DNA from: Flavobacterium shii
Lineage (GTDB): Bacteria; Bacteroidota; Bacteroidia; Flavobacteriales; Flavobacteriaceae
DNA length: 64,000 nt
NCBI RefSeq assembly: GCF_025847235.1
Contig: NZ_JAOZEW010000023.1
Span: forward strand, 45,493-109,492
Reading direction: 5' to 3'
Positions within the stretch are counted from its first letter, which is position 1; every line of letters starts with the position of its first letter. Made by a program: the position numbers and the translations under genes. Below, piece after piece: positions 1 to 8,738 of this stretch. The notes beneath the pieces were generated by a model, which saw nothing but the letters and a program-made list of their open reading frames with translations, ran no database searches and was not told the DNA's origin.

Positions 1-525
1 AGTTCCCCATGTATATAAAGACAGGCTAAAAACACTAATAAATAGCCATCGCTCAATGGGTTTACTTTCTTTAAAATAAATATTCAATAGTCCAAAAGCA
101 ATTAATACCTGAAAAACTGCTGGTAAAATTTGCAAATTCATTGCTGTAGAAAGAAGTTCCCTTTGAATTGCTTCACTAAATCCTGTTAAAGGTAATTTGT
201 TATGAATGGGAAGTATTATAAAAAGAGTAGTTGATACTGTAATAATTGCCAATAATGCCGAAGACCAAATAAGCCATTTATTAAATATCCCCGAATAAAA
301 TCGAACTAAAAATAATGATGAAATAAGCATTAATATAGATGGAATGGTTGAAAACCAAAGCATTTTATCATTAAACACTTGTAAATAATCATGACTATTT
401 TCATGTACTTTACTCATTTGTGGGTAACTGATAAAATAGGTCATCATAATTACACCAAAATAATAAAAACAGAATAGAAAATAGATAAGCAGTACCCATT
501 TTGCACTTGTAGAATTGTCTTTCAT
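1..525 (-). CDS. Integral membrane protein, 3' end cut off by the window
   Basis: An open minus-strand frame of 175 codons starts at ATG 525–523 and is still open at base 1, so the C-terminus lies outside the window. The reading is MKDNSTSAKWVLLIYFLFCF followed by at least four hydrophobic stretches separated by short polar loops. There is no signal peptidase site, so it is a multi-span inner-membrane protein. The layout (a YPQM-type loop after helix 1, then three evenly spaced helices) recalls small DUF1772-like four-helix proteins, but this is a weak impression. It diverges from the AraC-type regulator at 752, which may control it. Confidence 0.6.
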   Translation of the reverse strand, partial: MKDNSTSAKWVLLIYFLFCFYYFGVIMMTYFISYPQMSKVHENSHDYLQVFNDKMLWFSTIPSILMLISSLFLVRFYSGIFNKWLIWSSALLAIITVSTTLFIILPIHNKLPLTGFSEAIQRELLSTAMNLQILPAVFQVLIAFGLLNIYFKESKPIERWLFISVFSLSLYTWGT

Positions 526-751
526 TGTCTTCTTTCTAATTGTTAAACCAGCAATAAATTGTGCTTTTATACAATACACTAATCTGATTACTACTATTTT
601 ACTTTCAACAGTAAATATACACAACTTCCAATTACAACATATAAACAACACTAATAACCAACAAATTATACTTATTTCCACTTCTTTTTATGCAATCATA
701 TTTGTTTAGTTTTCTTACCTTTAATAATTGATTCTGTTTTATAGAAATATT

Positions 752-1645
752 ATGATTGAAATTCTTAATCTTGATCGAAAACAATTCCCTAGTGGCTATA
801 GCACACATTCGGTAAAATCTGAAGAGTATGCGCTCTTAAACCAATCATTTAGGAGTTCTTTTTACCAAATGTTCTGGATAAAATCGGGTGAACTTACTCT
901 TAATTTAGATAACAATTTATTGGATATAAATAAATCTGAATGTGGCTTTATAGGCATAAACCAAGTCTTTAGTGTAGAAACAAAATCTAGTTTTGAGTTA
1001 CTCCTTGTTTGTTTTGATGAGGATTTTTATTGCCGTACAGATCTAGACAGGCAGTTTTTATCATCGTGTGTGTTTTTTAATTCGGAACAATTATTAAAGT
1101 ATAAATTACATAATTCTTTAAAGAAAATTATTGTCCAATACTATCAGTCTTTATTGCATTTATGCAGACAACCGTTTGATGGGTTAATGTATCATTTTGC
1201 ACACAATACTGTTGAGCGATTGTTGCTTTTTTCTCAAAAAGAATTATTAGACAGATCCTATGGTCCTATCGAAACCTTTAAAAAGGGAGATGTAAATATT
1301 GCAAATCATTTTAGGAAGTTGGTAAAAGAAAACCTAAAACAAATTAGACTTGTAAAAGATTATGCAGAAAGACTCAATATCTCTGTAAAATCTTTAAACG
1401 AAATTTGCAATACTATTTATGGAATTCCGCCCAAAAAGGTAATTACCGAAGAAATTGTCATAGAAAGCAAACGCTTGCTTCGATATACAAATATGAGTAT
1501 TAAAGAAATCGCTTTTGAACTCCATTTTTTGGATCCAAGTAATTTTATTCGTTTTTTTATAAATGCTACAGGAGTATCGCCTACAAACTACAGAACACAA
1601 TTTGAAGAAAAAAGAGTTTACATCTCAAAAAGTAAAATTATATAA
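752..1645 (+). CDS. AraC family transcriptional regulator
   Basis: A 297-residue DNA-binding regulator. I take ATG 752 (MIEILNLDRKQF) rather than the in-frame TTG at 728. The N-terminal ~180 residues form a ligand or dimerisation region that I cannot assign to a named family. The C-terminal ~100 residues carry the double helix-turn-helix of AraC/XylS proteins: first HTH around RLVKDYAERLNISVKSL, second around MSIKEIAFELHFLDPSNFIR, ending with the usual G-x-SPTNYR segment. It lies between the divergent membrane protein (1–525) and the pilus-like operon that starts 270 bases downstream on the same strand, so it could regulate either. This link is inference. Confidence 0.88.
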   Translation: MIEILNLDRKQFPSGYSTHSVKSEEYALLNQSFRSSFYQMFWIKSGELTLNLDNNLLDINKSECGFIGINQVFSVETKSSFELLLVCFDEDFYCRTDLDRQFLSSCVFFNSEQLLKYKLHNSLKKIIVQYYQSLLHLCRQPFDGLMYHFAHNTVERLLLFSQKELLDRSYGPIETFKKGDVNIANHFRKLVKENLKQIRLVKDYAERLNISVKSLNEICNTIYGIPPKKVITEEIVIESKRLLRYTNMSIKEIAFELHFLDPSNFIRFFINATGVSPTNYRTQFEEKRVYISKSKII

Positions 1646-1831
1646 ATAGTGATTAAAACTTGGTTCTAATGTCATAATCATACTATTTTAATCTTTTTTA
1701 TAATAAACCTTTGGGAACTTCTTACTATAAATTACACATAGTGTTTTCATAACTCACTACTACAATGAATGTTAAAACATGGTTAAAATCATATTCTGTC
1801 GTAAAATGACATTAAAAAGTCCTTTTTTGAC

Positions 1832-1863
1832 TTTGACTTCCGTTGTTCACGCAAGTACTTTTG
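1832..1863 (+). promoter_or_regulatory. Bacteroidota-type promoter of the pilus-like operon
   Basis: TTTG at 1832–1835, a 20-base spacer and TACTTTTG at 1856–1863 match the Bacteroidota primary-sigma consensus (TTTG near -33, TAnnTTTG near -7) at the preferred spacing. Transcription would start near 1870, about 48 bases before ATG 1918. Confidence 0.7.
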
Positions 1864-1917
1864 CACCAAATAATTTAAGTGTCTAAATATCTAGACCTTA
1901 CTCTAAAAATTTCTAAA

Positions 1918-2463
1918 ATGAAAAGATTTTTAATAGCTGCATCATTTGCAATTATTGCAATGTCGGCAAATTCTGTTTTTGCACAAACAACGAACCTAAA
2001 CGTAAATCTAGCAAACGTTTATTCTATTGAGGTAACTAATCCAACGGTTACTATCGGAATGAATACTGCGACAAACTTTACGCAAGGTAACACAACTGGT
2101 TCTTTACCGAACCACGTTAAAGTGAGTGCAACAAACGGTTACAAAGTAACGATTCAGGCTGCTACAGAGTTAACATCTCCTGGTAATGACGTTATCCCAG
2201 TATCTACTGTTGTTGTAACGACTACACCGGGTACTTATTCTGGTGCTCCAGGTAGTATTGATGCGGGATCAAGTGCTACTTTCCCTGCAAATGCTCCGGC
2301 ACTTAGCGTAACGACTCCGGTTGAGCTTATTTCTTCAACTAAAGGTGATATCCGTGGATTTAACGTACAGTACACAATTCCTCCAGTGAGCGCTCCTGTT
2401 TACTTAAACAAACCTGAAGCTGTTTACACCACTTTACTTACTTATACTATAGTAGCAAACTAA
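1918..2463 (+). CDS. Secreted pilin-like subunit 1 (DUF4402-like)
   Basis: A 181-residue exported protein. The frame is open from 1879, but ATG 1918 is chosen because it begins a clean signal peptide (MKRFLIAASFAIIAMSANS, cleavage after FAQ/AFA) and sits 48 bases after the predicted start site. The mature part is short, Thr/Val/Ser-rich beta-strand sequence with no cysteine and ends in an alternating strand (TTLLTYTIVAN). This is typical of single-domain Ig-like subunits such as DUF4402 proteins; that family name is my inference. It is about one third similar to the next gene's product. As first gene behind a strong promoter and before a stem-loop, it is the best candidate for the major shaft subunit. 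Confidence 0.72.
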   Translation: MKRFLIAASFAIIAMSANSVFAQTTNLNVNLANVYSIEVTNPTVTIGMNTATNFTQGNTTGSLPNHVKVSATNGYKVTIQAATELTSPGNDVIPVSTVVVTTTPGTYSGAPGSIDAGSSATFPANAPALSVTTPVELISSTKGDIRGFNVQYTIPPVSAPVYLNKPEAVYTTLLTYTIVAN

Positions 2464-2485
2464 ATAATAAAACTTTTAATAAAAT

Positions 2486-2521
2486 GGCACTAATCTATTC
2501 TTTATGGGTTGGTGCTGTTTT
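2486..2521 (+). terminator. Stem-loop between subunit genes, possible attenuator
   Basis: GGCACTAATC (2486–2495) can pair over all ten bases, with several G·U pairs, with GGTTGGTGCT (2507–2516). The loop is 11 bases and the stem is followed by a short T tract. It lies 23 bases after the stop of subunit 1 and could lower read-through or protect the upstream mRNA, giving more subunit 1 than downstream products. Wobble pairs make it a weak terminator. Confidence 0.4.
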
Positions 2522-2589
2522 ATCTATTTAATACTCAGAATTGGTTGTCTTCTGGAGGGTATTGTTTAACCATTGGAAACATAATTAAT

Positions 2590-3147
2590 TTGAAAACTTC
2601 AAAAATCATACGAAATTTATTTCTGTTGCTACTTTGTCCTATAGCTGTAATAGCTCAAAGCATAGGATCGGCACAAACACAGGTAAACGTTACTATAGCA
2701 CAGGTACAAAGCATACAGATTTCTCAGCCTACAGTGAGTATAAGTATGGCTAAGCCTTCTCATTTTCTTTTGGGAAATGATTCGGGTCAACAATCAAACC
2801 ATATAAAGGTGAGTTCAAGTACTGCTTATGAAGTAACTGTAAAAGCAAGCGCTGAATATTTTTCCCATAACGGGAACACTACTTCATTGCCTGTAAATAC
2901 AATTGCCGTAAAAACTGCCACAGGTAACCTTACTAATTCTAATGCTCTTCCTCCGGCTGGGCTTCAGGTAGCATCGCAAATTATGCTTTCTACACAACCT
3001 ACAACTATTATAAAATCTCCTTCTGGTGAATGGGGTCGCGGTTTTCATGTTGATTATGCAATACCCGAAACAAAGTCACCAAGCTACCTTAATCGGGAAG
3101 CAGGTGCATATAATACTACAATTATGTACACTTTAATTCCTCAATAA
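2590..3147 (+). CDS. Secreted pilin-like subunit 2 (minor subunit)
   Basis: A 185-residue exported protein paralogous to subunit 1. Shared features are the opening QTQVNVTIAQVQSIQISQPTV, the core H-IKVSS-TAYEVTVKAS and the C-terminal strand ending YTLIPQ. The frame is open from 2509 but has no usable ATG. A TTG start at 2590 gives a textbook signal peptide (KTSKIIRNLFLLLLCPIAVIA then QS), whereas the upstream extension would put 27 polar residues before it. Rare-start translation plus the preceding stem-loop would keep its level low, fitting a minor or adaptor subunit. The chaperone gene follows directly. Confidence 0.68.
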   Translation: MKTSKIIRNLFLLLLCPIAVIAQSIGSAQTQVNVTIAQVQSIQISQPTVSISMAKPSHFLLGNDSGQQSNHIKVSSSTAYEVTVKASAEYFSHNGNTTSLPVNTIAVKTATGNLTNSNALPPAGLQVASQIMLSTQPTTIIKSPSGEWGRGFHVDYAIPETKSPSYLNREAGAYNTTIMYTLIPQ

Positions 3148-3180
3148 ATGGTATATTTACTATTATTAAACAATAAAAAA

Positions 3181-3978
3181 ATGAAAAATTTTATATTGCT
3201 TATAGTTGGATTATTTATGATAAACCAAATACACGCTCAGGCAGGTATATCTGTTTCACCGGGACGTTTATATTATAAATTAAATACAGGAGCATCCGGC
3301 TCTCAATATGTTAGCTTGACAAATCCTACTGATAAAGAACTTGAAGTAGGTGTTTCTTTTAGCGATTGGGAATACGAACCATCCGGTAATAATAAAATTG
3401 CAGAAGCAAATACACTTCCAACTTCTTGCTCCGATTGGATACAAATATTGCCATCATCCTATTTTGTTGTTAAACCCGGCGAAACTAAACAAGTAGAAGT
3501 ACTTTTTAAAGTTCCTGCCAATGCAGATACAGCTGTACCTATTCATACCGCAATGATTTTCTTTACTCAACTTAATCCTGGTGTAGCCACCGATCAAAAC
3601 GGCGCTGCAATACAGGTAACTGTAAGAATGGGTGTAAAAGTGTATCATAGTTTTATTAAAGAAAATAAAGTTCTTGTTGATTTTGTCAATTTCACAAGTT
3701 ATATGGATGAAAACAAAAACAAAATCATTGAACTAAAAATCGGAAACCAAGGCAATTTATGGACCGATGGTAAAGTAAAATGGGAACTGTTTAATAATAG
3801 TACTGGTAAAAAAAGCACCTTAAAAGAATCCGAATTCTATACACTTCCTAAGGATATTAGAGTCCTAAAACAACAATTACCATCAGATCTTGCCAAGGGT
3901 AATTATACCATTTCGGCAATTTTAACCTATGGAGAAAATGATGTTATAAAAATTGCGGAACTAGAATTTAGCCTATGA
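3181..3978 (+). CDS. PapD-like periplasmic pilus chaperone
   Basis: A 265-residue exported protein. ATG 3181 is chosen over the in-frame ATG 3148 because it starts the signal peptide (MKNFILLIVGLFMINQIHAQ). The mature N-terminus, GISVSPGRLYYKLNTGASGS followed by SLTNPTDKELEV, then a buried W and a VKPGETKQVEVLFKVP strand, is the Ig-like G1-strand architecture of fimbrial chaperones: small hydrophobic residues, N-P-T turn, KPGETK. A second beta domain of ~100 residues ends in IAELEFSL. In the family such proteins hold subunits in the periplasm and hand them to an outer-membrane usher. Its stop overlaps the next start by 4 bases (ATGA), indicating translational coupling. Confidence 0.78.
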   Translation: MKNFILLIVGLFMINQIHAQAGISVSPGRLYYKLNTGASGSQYVSLTNPTDKELEVGVSFSDWEYEPSGNNKIAEANTLPTSCSDWIQILPSSYFVVKPGETKQVEVLFKVPANADTAVPIHTAMIFFTQLNPGVATDQNGAAIQVTVRMGVKVYHSFIKENKVLVDFVNFTSYMDENKNKIIELKIGNQGNLWTDGKVKWELFNNSTGKKSTLKESEFYTLPKDIRVLKQQLPSDLAKGNYTISAILTYGENDVIKIAELEFSL

Positions 3979-4994
3979 AACAAATAGTAACTATTATATG
4001 TTTTTCTCTGTTTTCACAATATGTAGCCAATGCGCAATATATGCTGGGCGCTTACAATAATGGGCAACCTGTGTTTTCTACTTATGCAGAAATGGTATCG
4101 GGAAAAACACTAAATAATCAAATCTCTATTCCCATACAATATTATGGTGCCGATATAAATGTAAACGAATGGAAACTTACTGCAAGACTTACACAAGATT
4201 ATACAAATGAAGTTAATGGTGCTTACACCGTAGGTGCACAATATAGCTATCTAAAGTTCAATAGTCAGGAAAATAGTGGCTCTGCAAATGGGATTCTTGT
4301 AAACGTTCCTACTCAGGCATTTCAGCTTAGCAAATACAACGAGGTAACCCTTATTCATAGTAACATAAACTTAAATGGTGCTGTAAATAGAATCTTCCGT
4401 TATAACTTAACCATTCAGGGTGGTAATCATTTATTGGTAAACCCCAACGGAATGTATAATTCATCGTATGAATTTAAGCTTTATAAAATATCGGAAGGAA
4501 CAGAACAGTTAATCGGTATTTACACCTCTCCTATTGGAGATGCCAGATTTCAGCTATCTTTTGGCGGGAATTTTGGTAGTCAAAGTGTTATGCTCCAAAA
4601 TGGTGCTCAGCAATTTAATATAAACTATAGTACACCAGCAGATTATACAGTAGAAAAATCGGTTACAATTGCAAACGCACTACGGGTTAATACCTATAAC
4701 TCACAATTGGCAGTCGAAGCATCGGGAGATTTTATATCATCGACATCATCACAAACGTTACCACTTTCTATTTTAAAATTACAGTTAAGTACTAATCAAG
4801 CTTATAAGGGATTGCAAATTATTTCGCCTGTAACTCTGGCTACAACAACGCAACCAATAGCCATTAGATCCAGTAGTGCTCCTCAAGACATTACATACAA
4901 TGTAAAATTCTTTATACCCGCAAATAGTCCGGGATTAAATGTTACACCGGGAACATATAGTACCCGTGTTTATTTTGTAATAATGCCAAATTAA
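3975..4994 (+). CDS. Secreted two-domain adhesin-like subunit
   Basis: 339 residues with signal peptide MKQIVTIICFSLFSQYVANA. The first ~220 residues are beta-rich and unlike the neighbours (Asn/Tyr/Gln-rich, e.g. YNNGQPVFSTYAEM). The last ~115 residues repeat the pilin-like pattern of the two small subunits: VEASGDF, a central variable stretch, ITYNVKFFIP and a final TPGTYSTRVYFVIMPN strand. A unique head followed by a pilin-like domain is the layout of chaperone–usher tip adhesins. The ligand is unknown. The gene overlaps the chaperone gene and is followed after 12 bases by the usher-like gene. Confidence 0.68.
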   Translation: MKQIVTIICFSLFSQYVANAQYMLGAYNNGQPVFSTYAEMVSGKTLNNQISIPIQYYGADINVNEWKLTARLTQDYTNEVNGAYTVGAQYSYLKFNSQENSGSANGILVNVPTQAFQLSKYNEVTLIHSNINLNGAVNRIFRYNLTIQGGNHLLVNPNGMYNSSYEFKLYKISEGTEQLIGIYTSPIGDARFQLSFGGNFGSQSVMLQNGAQQFNINYSTPADYTVEKSVTIANALRVNTYNSQLAVEASGDFISSTSSQTLPLSILKLQLSTNQAYKGLQIISPVTLATTTQPIAIRSSSAPQDITYNVKFFIPANSPGLNVTPGTYSTRVYFVIMPN

Positions 4995-5006
4995 ATTTCT
5001 TTATTG

Positions 5007-7799
5007 ATGCAGAGTAAATGCTATAAAATACTATTGCTACTTACTGTTTTTGGATCAGGCTTAAATGCTTGGTCACAAAACAATAGCTTTAGCATCCAAT
5101 TTACAAGCAATAAAATCGAAACAAACAATACGGGAGTTGCAGATGCTTATGTTAAAATAGTAAACACTACCACTCATTCGATAGAAGGAACTTTTGATAC
5201 GCATAGCAGCCACGAAGATCTTTACCTTTCGCAAAGAAAATTAAAAACCATTACATTAGCTGCCCGTGATAGTATTTTTATCCCAATAAAAGCTATCGTC
5301 TCTACAACTGCAAAAGCAGGTAATCAAAGTACTATAGAAGCTATATTTACCATTACTGAAACACAGGAAGCCAAAAGTGTATTTATGCCTGTTTTTATAC
5401 GCGAAAGAAAACTGGTAAAAGTAATGTTACTCGAAACAAACTTAATCTATGAAAGAGCCGGTGATAGTCTTACCATACCAATACGTGTTTCTAACGAAGG
5501 AAATACTGCTCAAAAAATTACCATCTTAGCCCGTTATCCTGATTTTATAACCCGAAATGCAATAGAAAATAAAGATCTAAACATTCCGCCATTTACAGAT
5601 ACCATCATAGTATTAAAAAAAGTGGTTAATAAAATGATTCTAAATCAGGAGGATTTCACCATTAATATTACCGTACTGTATCACAATGGCGATATTATTA
5701 ATAACGGTACAGTAAGAGCAAGTTCTATTAGACAGGACCGAAGATATGTTGCACCATACAATCCCGATTATAACCTAACGTTTAATCAAACCAATCAGGT
5801 TACAGCGAGTATACAGCATAATAGCGACAATACAAATGCTTATTTTTTATATGCAAATGCGCAGGCCGAAATTAACAACGGTATTCTACAGGCAAATCTG
5901 GATATGAACTGGTGGGAGAACTCAGATCAGGTCTTTTTTAGAAACACATGGCTTGGCTATAAAGAAAAAAATTACGGTGCAACCATTGGAAATATATCAA
6001 AGTTTTTTGACCTCAATCTTATAGGTAGAGGTGCCGAAGGTTTTTACAAACCCAACGAAAAAAATACCATTGAAGCCGGTGCGATTGATAAAACTTTTAA
6101 CCTGATTGATAATCCCAGCTTATCCTTTGGTAAATCGGCATGGGGGATGTTTACCCATAATAATGGATGGATGCAAAAGAAAGGATATGAAAACACCATC
6201 ATTTATGACAATGACTCCTACTCTGGTACCCAAAACTATTTGGCATCCTCACGGTTTTCTTTGTATACGTCCGAAAACTTTAATCTTAGAGCCGGCGGAG
6301 CAATAAGTAATCTTACCTCCAACATTGAATCTGGAAACAAATTAGGTGGCGCAGGAGAAGTTCAGTTTAATGGTAAAATGAAAAATTTATTCTATAGCAG
6401 TTCCAACTATCTAAGTTCGGGTTATTTTTCGGGAATGAGAAAAGGTGTTGTAAATCTTAATGAACGAGTTAACCTGCCTGTAGGCAAATACAATTTATGG
6501 GGTGTGTACAATTACCTGTCTGCCAAACCAGAATCATTTGCAAATCAATTTACCTCAACAAATTTTTCTACGGCACGTTATGACATAGGTATATCAAGGC
6601 GATTTTCATCATTAATAGTATCGTTATCTCCGTATTATTATACCGAAAGTCGTACAGAGCAACTTATGAGTTCCATTACTCCAGACGAGTACTCGATGAA
6701 AGCTGCCCGGATGACTTTAGGATTAACCTATTACAATACACCAACAAGGCAAAACGTATCACTATCTTTTGAAGGGGGGCTTTTTACTGCTAATACAATT
6801 GAGAAAAGAGAATTCCATTTTAAAACGAATTTTATTTATAGCTGGAAAATGCTTAATCTTTTGGCCTTTTATCAATATAATAATTTTTATTTGGGAGAAA
6901 TCATAGCCAACTCACAATTGGGGATACAAAAAACATACACCAACTTAACCATCTCCCCTACTTTACAGCAAAAGTTTTTTAACGATAAGCTTACCATTAA
7001 TCTTGGAATGGTATATTCGAAAAATAGTATAATTAGTGAATCCCTTCAGTTTAACGGACGTGCAGATTATGATGTAACCAAAGATTTTAGCCTTTTTGTT
7101 TATAATTATTACAGTGATTTTTCTACCAGTGCAACTACTTTAAACACGATACAAGTAGGACTCACAAAACGTTTTAATCCAATAAAGATTGACAAAACAA
7201 GAAGTACACTTGAAGTTTATGTTTACTACGAAACTGGCGACAAAAAAGAAACTATTGCCAAAAATTCACCTGCTATAAACCAGCTTGTAATTATTGATGG
7301 AAAAGCATTTCGAACAGACAATAAAGGTATTTTAAAATACAGATCGCTACCTCCAGGATCATATACTATAAAGCCAGTTAATACTAATGAATGGTATGCT
7401 GATGTAGTAAAAATAGATATTGACGCTGATACTAAAATTGCTATTGGTCTAAATAAAACTGCTACCATTAAAGGGACTTTATCTTATATTGCTACCGATA
7501 AAAGTTTTGATATAACAAAGAAAAAGGGGGGATTACCAATAATTGCAATAGACGACAGCGGTAAACTATTTACAACCAAAACCGATGAAAACGGAAGCTT
7601 TATATTGTATGTCCCAAAAGGATTATATACTGTAAGCCTGGAAAAAACCGGTATCTCCGAATATGTAGAAGTAGAAAATAACAATCAGCTTATAGATGCC
7701 GAACCTAACAATATTAAGGAAGTCAAATTCACTTTAAATATTAAAGAAAAACGTGTGGAAACAAGAAAATTCAGTTCAAATGGCTTCCAAAAACAATAA
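5007..7799 (+). CDS. Usher-like outer-membrane assembly protein
   Basis: 930 residues; ATG 5007 chosen over the adjoining TTG 5004. After a signal peptide (KILLLLTVFGSGLNAWSQ) come two Ig-like beta domains (about 25–240), then roughly 470 residues of alternating aromatic strands with Asn/Gly-rich turns (about 250–720), as in large outer-membrane barrels. Two compact C-terminal domains of the carboxypeptidase-regulatory or SpaA-like kind follow (about 735–910: ...FRTDNKGILKYRSLPPGSYT and TKTDENGSFILYVPKGLYTV). Barrel plus C-terminal beta domains beside a PapD-like chaperone and pilin-like subunits strongly suggest the usher, although I see no clear canonical PapC signature. It is the last gene of the tight operon. 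Confidence 0.68.
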   Translation: MQSKCYKILLLLTVFGSGLNAWSQNNSFSIQFTSNKIETNNTGVADAYVKIVNTTTHSIEGTFDTHSSHEDLYLSQRKLKTITLAARDSIFIPIKAIVSTTAKAGNQSTIEAIFTITETQEAKSVFMPVFIRERKLVKVMLLETNLIYERAGDSLTIPIRVSNEGNTAQKITILARYPDFITRNAIENKDLNIPPFTDTIIVLKKVVNKMILNQEDFTINITVLYHNGDIINNGTVRASSIRQDRRYVAPYNPDYNLTFNQTNQVTASIQHNSDNTNAYFLYANAQAEINNGILQANLDMNWWENSDQVFFRNTWLGYKEKNYGATIGNISKFFDLNLIGRGAEGFYKPNEKNTIEAGAIDKTFNLIDNPSLSFGKSAWGMFTHNNGWMQKKGYENTIIYDNDSYSGTQNYLASSRFSLYTSENFNLRAGGAISNLTSNIESGNKLGGAGEVQFNGKMKNLFYSSSNYLSSGYFSGMRKGVVNLNERVNLPVGKYNLWGVYNYLSAKPESFANQFTSTNFSTARYDIGISRRFSSLIVSLSPYYYTESRTEQLMSSITPDEYSMKAARMTLGLTYYNTPTRQNVSLSFEGGLFTANTIEKREFHFKTNFIYSWKMLNLLAFYQYNNFYLGEIIANSQLGIQKTYTNLTISPTLQQKFFNDKLTINLGMVYSKNSIISESLQFNGRADYDVTKDFSLFVYNYYSDFSTSATTLNTIQVGLTKRFNPIKIDKTRSTLEVYVYYETGDKKETIAKNSPAINQLVIIDGKAFRTDNKGILKYRSLPPGSYTIKPVNTNEWYADVVKIDIDADTKIAIGLNKTATIKGTLSYIATDKSFDITKKKGGLPIIAIDDSGKLFTTKTDENGSFILYVPKGLYTVSLEKTGISEYVEVENNNQLIDAEPNNIKEVKFTLNIKEKRVETRKFSSNGFQKQ

Positions 7800-8042
7800 A
7801 GTTGTTATACAGGATTTAATGCTAATTTCCGGTTTAGTTTTTTATTGCGTCCAGTGGTAAGATAATTAAGTCCCATGAAATTTACAAATTCTGCAAAAGT
7901 AGCCTAATAAGAATCTAGCTTCTTTAGATAATTAATCTACTATAAATACAATAAATATTATAATTTTATGTTTGTTTAAATAGGCATTAATGTGTTTAAT
8001 TTTAACCATTAACATGTATTTATTTACTAATATATAAGAGAT
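7800..8042 (+). promoter_or_regulatory. Gap with a possible -7 element before the accessory gene
   Basis: There is no gene here. TATGTTTG at 7967–7974 matches the TAnnTTTG -7 box, but there is no TTG at the right distance, so promoter support is partial. It would place the next gene under its own promoter with a leader of about 60 bases. Confidence 0.3.
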
Positions 8043-8639
8043 ATGAAAAGGATATTGTTTTTAATAATTATGATTGGTATTTCTGTACAAGGATATACAC
8101 AAGATGAACTTAATGATAAATTTAAGCCGATTCCAGCCAAGAAATCCAAAATAAAAGAAGTTATTCCTCCAAAAGAGATTGCCCCAAAAGTCAATCCTCC
8201 AGCTGTGGTAGAAAAACCTGATCCTTTGCAAGTCAATCCCGAAGAACTTTTTAAGGATAGTAATCTGTACAAAAAAGAAGCCAATGTTGAGGGCATTTTT
8301 TATAGACGAAATCAATATTTAGGAAGCTTTAAAACGAAATCACTTACGTCTACAATTCGTTATCGCGATGCTGCTTTTGTAGATGGAGATAAGATAAAAG
8401 TATATTTAAATGATAAGGTAATTGTACCCGAAGTGAGTTTAATTGGAGAGTTTCAGGAATTCAAAATAAACTTAGTAGAAGGAATTAATAAAATTGATTT
8501 TGAAGCTTTAAATGAAGGTTTTGCCCCACCTAATACAGCCGAATTTCAGGTTTATGACGATAAAGGAGTCGTTATTGAGTCTAGCCAATGGAATGTAGGT
8601 ACAGGTTATAAAGCCACTATTATATTAGTTAAAGAATAA
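8043..8639 (+). CDS. Secreted protein with a Pro/Lys linker and a C-terminal beta domain
   Basis: 198 residues with signal peptide MKRILFLIIMIGISVQGYT. Residues ~25–70 are a Lys/Pro-rich linker (PAKKSKIKEVIPPKEIAPK). The C-terminal half holds a compact beta domain with the pattern DGDKIKVYLNDKVIV...GINKIDFEALNEGFAPPNTA, which I associate with small non-enzymatic domains found in many Bacteroidota secreted proteins but cannot name. It follows the usher-like gene on the same strand after 243 bases and may be an accessory or anchoring factor of the pilus-like system. Function unknown. Confidence 0.62.
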   Translation: MKRILFLIIMIGISVQGYTQDELNDKFKPIPAKKSKIKEVIPPKEIAPKVNPPAVVEKPDPLQVNPEELFKDSNLYKKEANVEGIFYRRNQYLGSFKTKSLTSTIRYRDAAFVDGDKIKVYLNDKVIVPEVSLIGEFQEFKINLVEGINKIDFEALNEGFAPPNTAEFQVYDDKGVVIESSQWNVGTGYKATIILVKE

Positions 8640-8738
8640 ATTAAAACAGTTTTAAAAATTCCTTTCCCTCCTGCTCCAATATATCTACGAAGTCTCTTTT
8701 CTATGCTGCGCAAAATCGTAGCGAGCTGATTTTTGTTA

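Noticed and set aside
2509..2589. N-terminal extension of subunit 2 to TTG 2509
   Set aside because: It would place polar residues before a clean signal peptide and would lie inside the stem-loop; TTG 2590 fits better.
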